A DNA stretch of 64,000 nucleotides from JAITWN01 sp964437335 (GTDB lineage Bacteria > Pseudomonadota > Gammaproteobacteria > SZUA-140): positions 1 to 64,000 of the forward strand of contig CAYTGL010000012.1 of the NCBI GenBank assembly GCA_964437335.1. Direction: 5' to 3'. The position numbers were made by a program, and so were the translations under genes. The notes under the pieces are model-generated. The model did no database searches. It saw only the letters and a program-made list of their open reading frames with translations, and was not told the DNA's origin. The first letter of the stretch is position 1. The number at the start of each line of letters is the position of its first letter. This document shows, piece by piece, positions 1 to 10,063 of the stretch.

Positions 1-651
1 CTCCAGTCCCTTGCCGACCTCTTCCCGGATTCCTTCGAGGACTCGGAGCTGGGGGAGATTCCGAGGGGGTGGGCAGTGGGCGCGCTTGGCGACTTCCTGT
101 GCCAGCGCGTGGAGCGTTGCTCTGCATCTCCAGAGACGGCTACTCGTCCGTACGTTCCGATCGACTGCATTTCGCCGAAGTCGCTCTTCCTCACCGAGAG
201 TAAGTCCGGAGACGAGGCACAGAGCAGTCTTACCAAGTTCTACAAGGGTGACATCTTATTCGGGGCAATGCGCCCATATTTCCACAAGGTGTGTATCGCC
301 CCGTTCGACGGAACGACCCGCACAACAGCGTTCGTTCTCTATCCGCGACAGGCTGACGATTTCGCTTTCGCGACATTGCAGCTGCACCACCCCGAAACGA
401 TCGATTTCGCGACCCGCCATTCTACGGGAAGCACTATCCCCTATGCGGTTTGGACCGATTCACTGAACGCCATGTCTGTCATTGGCCCGCCATTGGATGT
501 CCGCAAGGCATTCAATCGGTTGATGAGACCAGTCCTGCTCCGCATTCCTGAGCCTTACTTCGAGAACCGCGCGCTTGCCACCCTGCGTGACACGTTGCTG
601 CCCAGGCTCATTTTTGGAGATCTGCGGGTGAGAGGCACGGGAAGCACATAG
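1..651 (+). CDS. hsdS: Type I restriction-modification specificity subunit HsdS, 3' part
   Basis: C-terminal part of the S subunit of a type I restriction-modification enzyme. The frame is open from base 1, so the start is outside the window. HsdS carries two target-recognition domains that choose the DNA site and dock HsdM and HsdR. Seen: the start of a second recognition domain (ELGEIPRGWAVGALGD) and the usual closing helix ENRALATLRDTLLPRLIFG, which ends most HsdS proteins. hsdM is presumably upstream. hsdR lies 4.4 kb downstream on the same strand, so the operon has been opened by inserted genes. The family call is firm; the recognised DNA sequence cannot be read. Confidence 0.9.
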   Translation, partial: LQSLADLFPDSFEDSELGEIPRGWAVGALGDFLCQRVERCSASPETATRPYVPIDCISPKSLFLTESKSGDEAQSSLTKFYKGDILFGAMRPYFHKVCIAPFDGTTRTTAFVLYPRQADDFAFATLQLHHPETIDFATRHSTGSTIPYAVWTDSLNAMSVIGPPLDVRKAFNRLMRPVLLRIPEPYFENRALATLRDTLLPRLIFGDLRVRGTGST

Positions 652-658
652 AGGATGA

Positions 659-1243
659 ATGAAAAATACTCGCCGAAAAATTGACCTCTATGTTCTTTCG
701 CTGGGATTGCTATTTGTGTTCTTCCTGATCATCTCAGCAGAACTTCCAGATTTCCCTTTTTCCTACAAAGATCCGGAAGCGTGGAAACATCTGGCAATAA
801 GCAATCCATTGCCGATTTTGTCCATGCTGGCGCTACTGTACTGCTTGTTCGCTTATCTGCGCTTTGACTTTGATCTAAAAGGCGCAAGGGATATACCGTT
901 TGAGATAAGAAAAATTGACGATATCAACTATGAACATCTGACATTCCTTGCAACTTATGTTGTTCCCTTGATCAGTTTTGATTTTGGTAGTGGTCGGCAA
1001 ATGATTGTGCTAGCACTACTTCTGGTCGTTATGGGGATTATCTATATCAAGACCGACCTCTTTTACGCGAATCCGTCGCTAGCCCTTCTTGGCTTTCACA
1101 TATACCGCGCCAATGGCAGCTTCAAGAATGGAGAAAGAGAAGGAATCATCCTGATTTGTCGAGGGCGGCTAACTGAGAAACAGAAGGTCTCTTACATCAA
1201 ATTGGATGAGAGGATTTATTATGTCCGGGGAAATAAGGGATGA
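659..1243 (+). CDS. kwaA: Kiwa anti-phage system membrane protein KwaA
   Basis: A 194-residue membrane protein with four predicted membrane segments, at about residues 10-28, 51-68, 93-108 and 114-132, followed by a soluble tail starting TDLFYANPSLALLGF. Size, layout and this tail fit KwaA, and the next gene is a DUF4868 (KwaB) protein, the defining partner. Kiwa is a known two-gene phage-defence system in which the membrane protein is reported to sense infection and act with KwaB. The gene starts 8 bases after hsdS and its 3' end overlaps kwaB by 4 bases (ATGA). It is visibly richer in A and T than hsdS and hsdR, which suggests transfer. The assignment rests mainly on the pairing. Confidence 0.75.
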   Translation: MKNTRRKIDLYVLSLGLLFVFFLIISAELPDFPFSYKDPEAWKHLAISNPLPILSMLALLYCLFAYLRFDFDLKGARDIPFEIRKIDDINYEHLTFLATYVVPLISFDFGSGRQMIVLALLLVVMGIIYIKTDLFYANPSLALLGFHIYRANGSFKNGEREGIILICRGRLTEKQKVSYIKLDERIYYVRGNKG

Positions 1244-2214
1244 TTGCGGACGATCTCAAGGCTTCCTTGCAGTTATATTACAATGACTATGCCGACATCG
1301 GGGTTTCTGTTTATGCTGTGCTGAAGGGTCATGAAAACTCTGTACCTGTCAGGCTGGATATTGAAGCGGATGCCCTGGATGGTCTGAAAGATCTATTCAT
1401 GCAGAGTTTGCGTGAAATGATCTCCGATAAGAGCGAATTATGCTTGCTCAACCTGTCATCGTCGGACGAGCGCCTCGATGCAATTTATGTTTACGATCTT
1501 GAGATACCGGCAGAGCTGTCTTCGCTAGAAACAGTGATTGCTCAAGATAGCTTGCCCTTGTTGAATCTTAATGATCAAAATCTATCGTCAATAAAGGCAT
1601 TACTGATAGAGATTGGAAATAATGTTGGTCAGATCGTTCTGTATAAGACCATGGCGCCAGTAAATATTTTTGGAAGGAAGGGTTTCTTCCTTAAGAAAAA
1701 GAAATCAGCAAGTCGTCTTGAGAGATTGGATGATGAATTTCTTCGTGTCAGCGCCGGATTCCAGATGCTCCGCATCAACGACACTTTGTTGGTGGTTGAT
1801 CTTGGTGCATTAGAAAGAAGCTTTGGTTTTCATGAAGTGATAAAGAGAGAAGCTGCTCTGGGGATCGGCGCTATCGAGGCTTCCAGTCTGGTTGAAAATC
1901 CAGGTGTTCTGCATGAGCTTCTTGAAGATGTTAAATATGCAAGAAGGTTAACGAAAGTGGCCAAGTCGTCTCCGGTCCTGAAGGCGGGTGTTTCCAACGA
2001 CAACATTATCCGGTTCTGCCAAACCTTTCCGAATCTTTCCGGTAGGATCAGATTTAATGAGGCGCAAGACAAAATTCTATTGGATACCAAGGTCTCAAAG
2101 GATTTGTTTATCAAGCTTTTGATGGATGATTTTCTTACTTCTGAGCTAACAAATTTCCATTATACGAGTGTAGCAAAAGACAGCGTGGATGAAGGAATCC
2201 AGGAAGATGCGTAA
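1240..2214 (+). CDS. kwaB: Kiwa anti-phage system protein KwaB (DUF4868)
   Basis: A 324-residue soluble protein matching the DUF4868 pattern: an aspartate-rich strand DAIYVYDLEIPAELSSLE near residue 85, a core GQIVLYKTM at about residue 130, a basic loop GFFLKKKKSASRL, then LLVVDLGALERSFGFHEVIKRE near residue 185. The last motif is typical of this family, where the F-E-x-x-F-x-F region is conserved. KwaB is the effector-side subunit of Kiwa and is reported to bind DNA. Start and stop codons of kwaA and kwaB overlap, so the two are translationally coupled. AT-rich composition is shared with kwaA. No membrane segment is seen. Confidence 0.8.
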   Translation: MIADDLKASLQLYYNDYADIGVSVYAVLKGHENSVPVRLDIEADALDGLKDLFMQSLREMISDKSELCLLNLSSSDERLDAIYVYDLEIPAELSSLETVIAQDSLPLLNLNDQNLSSIKALLIEIGNNVGQIVLYKTMAPVNIFGRKGFFLKKKKSASRLERLDDEFLRVSAGFQMLRINDTLLVVDLGALERSFGFHEVIKREAALGIGAIEASSLVENPGVLHELLEDVKYARRLTKVAKSSPVLKAGVSNDNIIRFCQTFPNLSGRIRFNEAQDKILLDTKVSKDLFIKLLMDDFLTSELTNFHYTSVAKDSVDEGIQEDA

Positions 2215-2308
2215 GATGCGAAATCAGGCCTTATTACACAAACGTGAGATTTTAGGCAGTTGTTACGGCTGAGATGACCCGCATCCTAATTAATCCCGAG
2301 TGCTTACC

Positions 2309-2458
2309 TGGGCTCATGAGCACGTCAGGCTAGACGCGCTCGCGCTGGCGGACCAGTTCCCGAAGCTCAGCGAATGGGGGGAAGACGACACGATGCACCT
2401 GAAAAACGTCTTTGATAACGGGGAACTGGAGGAGACGGCACTGCTAAGGATTTCTTAG
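2309..2458 (+). pseudogene. Fused remnants: XRE-family N-terminus, then RhuM-like start
   Basis: One reading frame with no clear start joins two unrelated scraps. The first, WAHEHVRLDALALADQFPKL, closely parallels residues 13-33 of the intact XRE/ImmA protein encoded at 2957 (WARLRSGLEPLVLARRFPKL). The second, HLKNVFDNGELEE, resembles the part of RhuM-family proteins where an HTH-like segment ends. A TAG stop closes the frame at 2456-2458. I see no complete gene here; both pieces look like decay products of earlier insertions. Confidence 0.55.
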
Positions 2459-2559
2459 TAGTTCAAACCGAGGGCAAGCAGCAGGTCCGGCGTAATCTGA
2501 AGTACTACAACCTTGACGCCATCATCTCCGTCGGCTACCGGGTTAATTCCCGCTATAGA
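2455..2559 (+). pseudogene. RhuM-family (virulence RhuM/Fic-DOC associated) gene fragment
   Basis: In the frame shifted from the preceding scrap the sequence reads LVVQTEGKQQVRRNLKYYN and then LDAIISVGYRVNSRY. The segment YNLDAIISVGYRVNS is the most recognisable signature of RhuM-family proteins. The match stops abruptly after the final serine, where RhuM normally continues with an R-G-T-x-F-R-x-W-A-T segment, so the gene is frameshifted and truncated. Nothing suggests it is expressed. Confidence 0.7.
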
Positions 2560-2609
2560 AGCTTACATTTGGCCGCGATAAAGCCTTGCAATCAGCCGCT
2601 ATCAACGGG

Positions 2610-2843
2610 GTCGAGGTGGACATGGTGATCGAGCGCGGCGTGACCCGCCTTGCTGGCGTTGAAGTCAAGGCGGCCGCTACCGTTACCAAGGGCGATTTTC
2701 GCGGACTGCGCAAGCTCAAGGAGGCCGCCGGCAAGCGTTTCGCCTGTGGCGTGGTCCTGTGCGACGGGGAAACCAGTGCCGGATTCGGCGACGGCATGTA
2801 CGCCGTTCCCATCCGCGCGCTGTGGGAGGCGGCGAGCCACTGA
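2610..2843 (+). pseudogene. C-terminal fragment of an AAA ATPase with DUF4143 domain
   Basis: The frame reads NGVEVDMVIERGVTRLAGVE, VKAAATVTKGDFRGLRKLKE and ends VPIRALWEAASH. This is the PD-(D/E)xK-like tail of DUF4143-type ATPases (E-V-D-x-V-I-E-R ... V-E-V-K-A). The usual 300 or more upstream residues with Walker motifs are absent: the frame upstream joins directly to the RhuM scrap. An alternative TTG start at 2586 would give an 85-residue protein, but I consider it a remnant. Confidence 0.65.
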
Positions 2844-2956
2844 GATCCACCTCAGCAGCCAACGCCGCCCCCCTCAGGCCCGGTATATTTTGCCTCTTGT
2901 GCGCCGCATTGGGTACTCTTGTGGATATTTTCACGGGATGTCTCGGGGGCGTGGGC

Positions 2957-4108
2957 ATGAACAGGGTCGAGGTGAAACCAGCTTTGCTGGCATGGGCGCG
3001 TTTGCGCTCCGGGCTGGAGCCCCTCGTGCTGGCCAGGCGCTTTCCCAAATTGACGGAGTGGGAGGCAGGCGAGCACCAGCCTACCTTGCGACAACTCGAG
3101 GACTTCGCCCGGGCGGTTCATGTCCCGATCGGTTATTTCTTCCTGTCTGCACCCCCGGATGAGCCGCTTCCGGTCCCGGACTTTCGAACCCATAGAACGC
3201 GAGGCGTCGTTCGCCCAAGCCCGAACCTCCTGGACACGACCTATCTCTGCCAGCAACGGCAGGACTGGTTCCGTGATTACGCCCGCATGCATGGAATGGC
3301 GCCGCTCGACTTCGTGGGTAGCGCGCGCGTGCAGGCCGATCCCGTTCGCGTGGCTGGGGTGATGCGGGAGAGGCTAGCTCTGTCGATAGCGGAGCGGCAG
3401 CGGATGCCGACCTGGACCGATGCCCTGCGGCAGCTCGTCGTGAAGGCCGAGGATGCTGGGGTGCTGGTGATGGCGAGTTCCATCGTCGGCAGCAATAGTC
3501 ACAGGAAGCTGGAGGTGGAAGAGTTCCGGGGATTTGCTCTGGCTGATGATCTTGCGCCACTGGTGTTCGTGAACGCCGCGGACAGCAAGGCTGCCCAGAT
3601 GTTCACCCTTGCCCATGAGCTGGCCCACATTTGGTTGGGTGAAAGCGGTGTCTCCGATCCCGATGCCGGGCATGTTTCCGATCAGGCTGTCGAGCGCTGG
3701 TGCAATGCAACGGCGGCCGAGTTCCTGATGCCGCTCGTCGATTTGCAACGGGAGCATCGGCCCGGTGAGCCGGTGGCGGAGGAGATCCAGCGTCTCGCGC
3801 GCAGTTTCAAGGTCAGCACGCTGGTGGCCCTTCGTCGACTATTTGATGCTGGAATCATCGATCAGCCCACGCTCAGGCGGAGTTACGGTGAAGAGCTGGC
3901 GCGCATTCGGGAGATCGACCGGGGCGTAAGTGGTGGTGGCGATTTTTATCGCACGCTCGGGGCGCGAGTTGGGAAGCGCTTCGCACGGGCTGTACTTTCC
4001 AGCACGCTGGAAGGCCAGACCTTGTTTCAGGATGCGTTCCGCATGCTCGGCCTGCGCAAGACCTCCACTTTCTACGAAGCCGCGCGGGAGCTGGGAGTGA
4101 TGCAGTGA
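2957..4108 (+). CDS. XRE-family regulator with ImmA/IrrE metallopeptidase domain
   Basis: A 383-residue protein, probable antitoxin or regulator of the following gene. The N-terminus (LARRFPKLTEWEAGEHQPTL) is an XRE-like helix-turn-helix. The centre carries the zinc-peptidase motif H220-E-L-A-H224, with a third ligand candidate in ERWCNATAAEFLMP near residue 257, which defines the ImmA/IrrE (DUF955) family. I chose the ATG at 2957 because it begins the domain and follows GGGGGCGTGGGC; the frame stays open upstream to 2759 but that part has no family character. It overlaps the next gene by four bases (GTGA), so the two form an operon of the XRE-ImmA/DUF4411 kind. Confidence 0.88.
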   Translation: MNRVEVKPALLAWARLRSGLEPLVLARRFPKLTEWEAGEHQPTLRQLEDFARAVHVPIGYFFLSAPPDEPLPVPDFRTHRTRGVVRPSPNLLDTTYLCQQRQDWFRDYARMHGMAPLDFVGSARVQADPVRVAGVMRERLALSIAERQRMPTWTDALRQLVVKAEDAGVLVMASSIVGSNSHRKLEVEEFRGFALADDLAPLVFVNAADSKAAQMFTLAHELAHIWLGESGVSDPDAGHVSDQAVERWCNATAAEFLMPLVDLQREHRPGEPVAEEIQRLARSFKVSTLVALRRLFDAGIIDQPTLRRSYGEELARIREIDRGVSGGGDFYRTLGARVGKRFARAVLSSTLEGQTLFQDAFRMLGLRKTSTFYEAARELGVMQ

Positions 4109-4593
4109 CCTACGTGCTCGACGCGAATATCTTCATTCAGGCCAAGAATCTGCACTACGGACTGGATTTCTGCCCCGCGTTTTGGGACTGGTTGCTTGAC
4201 AGCCATGCCGCGGGTCGGGTGTTCAGCATCGACAAGGTGGCCGATGAGATCGCGGCGGGTGATGATGAACTGACGGCGTGGATGCGTGAGAAGGGGAGCG
4301 GTATGTTTCTCAACACCGATACCGGTGTCGCCGCGCGATTTTCCGAGGTGAGCGCCTGGGCTACAGGGCAGCGATACGAGCCTGCGGCGATCAGTATATT
4401 TTTCCAGGCCGCTGATTTTTACCTTATCGCCCATGCCATGGCTAACGGCCATGTCGTCGTGACCCACGAAGTGCCCGCCAATTCCCCCAAGCGCATCAAG
4501 ATTCCCAACGCTTGCATCGGGCTCGATCTGCGGTTCATGACGCCCTACGAGATGCTGCGCCATGAGCGGGCAAGGTTCGTGCTGGGGCGGTAG
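4105..4593 (+). CDS. DUF4411 PIN-like toxin
   Basis: A 162-residue protein starting at a GTG that overlaps the stop of the ImmA-type gene. It has the PIN-like layout: first acidic residue in VLDANIFIQAKN (D6), a middle region with KVADEIAAGDDEL, and a later acidic strand ADFYLIAHAMANGHVVVTHE. DUF4411 proteins are PIN-like ribonucleases that are regularly paired with XRE-ImmA proteins, so this is probably the toxin of a toxin-antitoxin module. ATG codons are absent near the start, so the GTG is favoured. RNA target unknown. Confidence 0.82.
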   Translation: MTYVLDANIFIQAKNLHYGLDFCPAFWDWLLDSHAAGRVFSIDKVADEIAAGDDELTAWMREKGSGMFLNTDTGVAARFSEVSAWATGQRYEPAAISIFFQAADFYLIAHAMANGHVVVTHEVPANSPKRIKIPNACIGLDLRFMTPYEMLRHERARFVLGR

Positions 4594-4742
4594 TATTCAT
4601 TTAGGTCGTTCGGCAGAAAAAGCGCCGGTTGTTTCGCAACTTAATGAAATAAAAAGAATTTCCTGTTTTGGCGCAATTAGCCTCCGGTGTTCGGGAGCCA
4701 AAGATCGCTTGGCATTGGCCGTTATTCAATGGGTTAGCAGCA

Positions 4743-4759
4743 TGTGCAAAATTTGCACA
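4743..4759. promoter_or_regulatory. Palindrome 1 upstream of hsdR
   Basis: TGTGCAAA-A-TTTGCACA: eight-base arms, perfect, with one central base. Symmetric sites of this shape are typical operators for dimeric regulators. Its centre is about 290 bases before the hsdR start. Confidence 0.45.
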
Positions 4760-4814
4760 AGCTCAAACCGAGGACTGGGCCAGACGCTCGCGCCTGTCCG
4801 ATGCCTGAGTAATA

Positions 4815-4834
4815 TTACTCAACACATTGAGTAA
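4815..4834. promoter_or_regulatory. Palindrome 2 upstream of hsdR
   Basis: TTACTCAA-CACA-TTGAGTAA: eight-base perfect arms with a four-base spacer. The AT-rich arms and lack of a following T-run make a terminator unlikely; an operator is more likely. Confidence 0.45.
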
Positions 4835-4876
4835 GTTGTAATGAGCTATCAGCATTTCCACAGTTAGAACGGGCAA

Positions 4877-4901
4877 GCAATATGCAAAAAATGCATATTG
4901 C
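4877..4901. promoter_or_regulatory. Palindrome 3 upstream of hsdR
   Basis: GCAATATGCA-AAAAA-TGCATATTGC: ten-base perfect arms around five As. It is the longest of the three palindromes and the closest to hsdR, about 140 bases before its start. Confidence 0.5.
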
Positions 4902-5041
4902 AATTTCCGACAAGCCGGTCGAGTTCTACAGCCTCGATGTCATTATTTAAAGGTATGCCATTGGAGATTGGTACGGCGAACAAAAAGAATAGACGTGACA
5001 ATGAGCTGCTTATTTAAGGCTTTCCCTGAGGACGTGTCGGA

Positions 5042-8196
<3,155 letters not shown>

Positions 8197-8200
<4 letters not shown>

Positions 8201-8427
8201 GTGGGTATTCCAAGCAGGCCATCTATCGACAGGTCTTCATCGATCAAAGGCCAGTGAATGCCGTATCCGGATGGTGAAATCTCGAATTGCTGTTGCTCCG
8301 CTTCGCTTGCCGCTGCGAGCGATGGAGATATCTTTTGCAGGTCTCTTTCGATGGCCTTGCCATCGACAACGAGATAAAGGATCCCGCCTTCAATTCTTAC
8401 CTGGCTGACCTCGTGGTGTTTCTTCAT
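8197..8427 (-). CDS. DUF2442 small protein
   Basis: A 76-residue protein converging on hsdR, whose last four bases it overlaps. It reads HEVSQVRIEGGILYLVVDGK, then KISPSLAAASEAEQQQFEIS and PSGYGIHWPLIDEDLSIDGL. The final segment, G-I-H-W-P-x-x-D-E-D-L-S, is the DUF2442 signature. Such proteins are often found next to DUF4160 or toxin-antitoxin genes and their role is unknown; no DUF4160 partner is visible here. Confident of family, not of function. Confidence 0.85.
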
Positions 8428-8478
8428 GCTGTAGCTCCTTATGCGAAATCCTCAGGCTTCCGTGCCGCGCCGTGCCAA

Positions 8479-9054
8479 CTACCTGTACCTTCGAACCACC
8501 CCCACCACCACCCCAAACACCTCCAGTTCCCCCTTCGGCCGAATCACCGCATAAGCCTTATTCTCCGGCCGCAACACAAACCGCCCCCGCTCCTGCCCGA
8601 GTCGCTTCAGCGTGAACTCGTTCTCGATGATCGCGACGACGATATCCCCGACCTTCGCGGACCGGCCCTTTTCGACGACGACGAGGTCGTCCGGGAGAAT
8701 CCCCGCGTCGATCATCGAGTCGCCTCGCACGCGGATCAGCAGGGTCTTCGACGGATTGCTGACCAGGTATTCGTCGATCGTCAGATTGTCCGCCCCGGTG
8801 TCCGCCGCCGGATTCGGCAGCCCGGCCTGGACGCTCTCGGCATAGGTACGCTCGAAGAATCGTGGACCGGGCCTGAGCCGTTGCCCCGGCGCGCTTTCGA
8901 GCAGCCCCTCGGCTTTCAGGCGCAGGACCATGCCCGCGACCGAGGCCTTGGAACGCAGGCCAACGAGCTTGCCGATCGCGGAATAGGAGGGCAGCACGCG
9001 GTGGCGGGCGTAGTAGTCCTGGAGCTTGGCGAGATATTGACTATCGTATGACAT
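8479..9054 (-). CDS. LexA-like repressor with S24 self-cleavage domain
   Basis: A 191-residue transcriptional repressor of the LexA family. Residues 1-60 form a winged helix (PSYSAIGKLVGLRSKASVAG). The C-terminal half is an S24 peptidase: Ala77-Gly78 in SVQAGLPNPA is a plausible cleavage site, Ser113 in RVRGDSMIDAG the nucleophile and Lys150 in NEFTLKRLG the general base. DNA damage would trigger RecA-aided self-cleavage. The frame continues to 9090, but the ATG at 9054 matches the domain start. No good Shine-Dalgarno precedes it. It resembles the second LexA of pseudomonads and xanthomonads more than the housekeeping copy. A symmetric site sits just upstream. Confidence 0.9.
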   Translation of the reverse strand: MSYDSQYLAKLQDYYARHRVLPSYSAIGKLVGLRSKASVAGMVLRLKAEGLLESAPGQRLRPGPRFFERTYAESVQAGLPNPAADTGADNLTIDEYLVSNPSKTLLIRVRGDSMIDAGILPDDLVVVEKGRSAKVGDIVVAIIENEFTLKRLGQERGRFVLRPENKAYAVIRPKGELEVFGVVVGVVRRYR

Positions 9055-9072
9055 GCAGATTATGCTACCGAA

Positions 9073-9082
9073 CGAACGTTCG
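9073..9082. promoter_or_regulatory. Candidate operator of the LexA-like gene
   Basis: The ten-base perfect palindrome CGAACGTTCG lies 19-28 bases upstream of the repressor start, within a region also holding TATGC and GCATA flanks at 9061-9065 and 9082-9086. LexA-type repressors control their own genes from such sites. The sequence is not the enterobacterial CTGT-N8-ACAG box. Confidence 0.5.
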
Positions 9083-9170
9083 CATAGCAAGGATATCCGG
9101 GGGAGATCAAAGATTCTGTCTATAACTTAATGAAAATAATGGATTTCTCTCATGATCCAGCGGAGGGGTG

Positions 9171-10061
9171 ATGAAAGAACAGCGCTTTGGGGGTAACTGG
9201 ACACAGGAAAAACTTGAGCGGGTACGGAAATATTTGTGCGCCTATACGACCATATTTGCGAAGAATCCCCGCGCGCAGTTTTTCAGACCGATTTACGTCG
9301 ATGCCTTTGCCGGGTCGGGATACCGGGCGGGTGATCATCAGAAATCATCGGTACTCGACATGTTCCCTGAATTCGATGATGAGGATACCCAAAGATTCGT
9401 TAAGGGCAGCGCCCGGATCGCACTTGAGGTGAACCCGCCATTCAAAGGATATCTGTTCATTGAACGGAGCCAGAATTTCGCGGAGGAACTTCGCAGACTC
9501 AAACAGCAATATCCAGAGAAGGCGGACCTTATCGAGATTGTTGAGGCTGATGCGAATTCATATCTGCTGCGGTGGTGCGCTGATACAGATTGGCAATCCA
9601 CGCGAGCCGTGGTTTTTCTGGACCCATATGGCATGCAAGTCGAATGGTCGGTGATTGAGGCAATTGCAGCGACCAGGGCTATCGATTTATGGATATTATT
9701 TCCCATCGGTATGGGTGTGAATCGATTATTGACCAAGGGCGGACCGCCGCCGGAGGTGTGGCGACAGGCCCTTACAAGAATTTTCGGCACCGAAAGCTGG
9801 GAACAGGCATTCTATGAGGCCGAGCGTACAATGGACCTGTTTGGCGGAGAATCGGTACAGCACATCAAGCGGGCGGACTTTAACAAGATCGGGCGGTTTT
9901 TCGTGGATCGTCTGAAAACGGTTTTCGCGGGCGTATCGGAGACGCCGCTACCACTGATGAACTCAAGGAACAACCCTTTGTACCTGCTCTGTTTCGCGGC
10001 GGGAAACCCGAAAGGCGCGCCCACGGCATTACGTATCGCCAACGATATCCTCAGGGGATAG
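9171..10061 (+). CDS. tcmP: Three-Cys-motif partner protein TcmP
   Basis: A 296-residue protein beginning KEQRFGGNWTQEKLERVRKY, the usual opening of TcmP proteins. A methyltransferase-like nucleotide-binding strand follows (PIYVDAFAGSGYRAG, near residue 45) and a later acidic strand reads RAVVFLDPYGMQVEWSVIEA, with the D-P-Y-G motif. The family always sits beside a three-cysteine Gp37/Gp68 (DUF5131) protein, and the next gene here, 2 bases away, is exactly that. Function is unknown; a Rossmann-fold enzyme is likely. GTG at 9168 is an alternative start; the GGAGG at 9163 is close to both. Confidence 0.85.
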   Translation: MKEQRFGGNWTQEKLERVRKYLCAYTTIFAKNPRAQFFRPIYVDAFAGSGYRAGDHQKSSVLDMFPEFDDEDTQRFVKGSARIALEVNPPFKGYLFIERSQNFAEELRRLKQQYPEKADLIEIVEADANSYLLRWCADTDWQSTRAVVFLDPYGMQVEWSVIEAIAATRAIDLWILFPIGMGVNRLLTKGGPPPEVWRQALTRIFGTESWEQAFYEAERTMDLFGGESVQHIKRADFNKIGRFFVDRLKTVFAGVSETPLPLMNSRNNPLYLLCFAAGNPKGAPTALRIANDILRG

Positions 10062-10063
10062 CG

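Larger units (their letters stand above)
4594..5041 (+). other. 448-base intergenic region before hsdR
   Basis: No convincing gene. A short open frame running from the end of the toxin gene to 4834 has no family features, no ribosome site and unusual composition. The region is AT-rich relative to hsdR and holds three perfect palindromes listed separately, at 4743-4759, 4815-4834 and 4877-4901. It probably contains the hsdR promoter and its control sites. Confidence 0.6.

Noticed and set aside
4562..4834. Small open frame after the DUF4411 toxin
   Set aside because: No ribosome site, no family features, and it covers palindromes 1 and 2.
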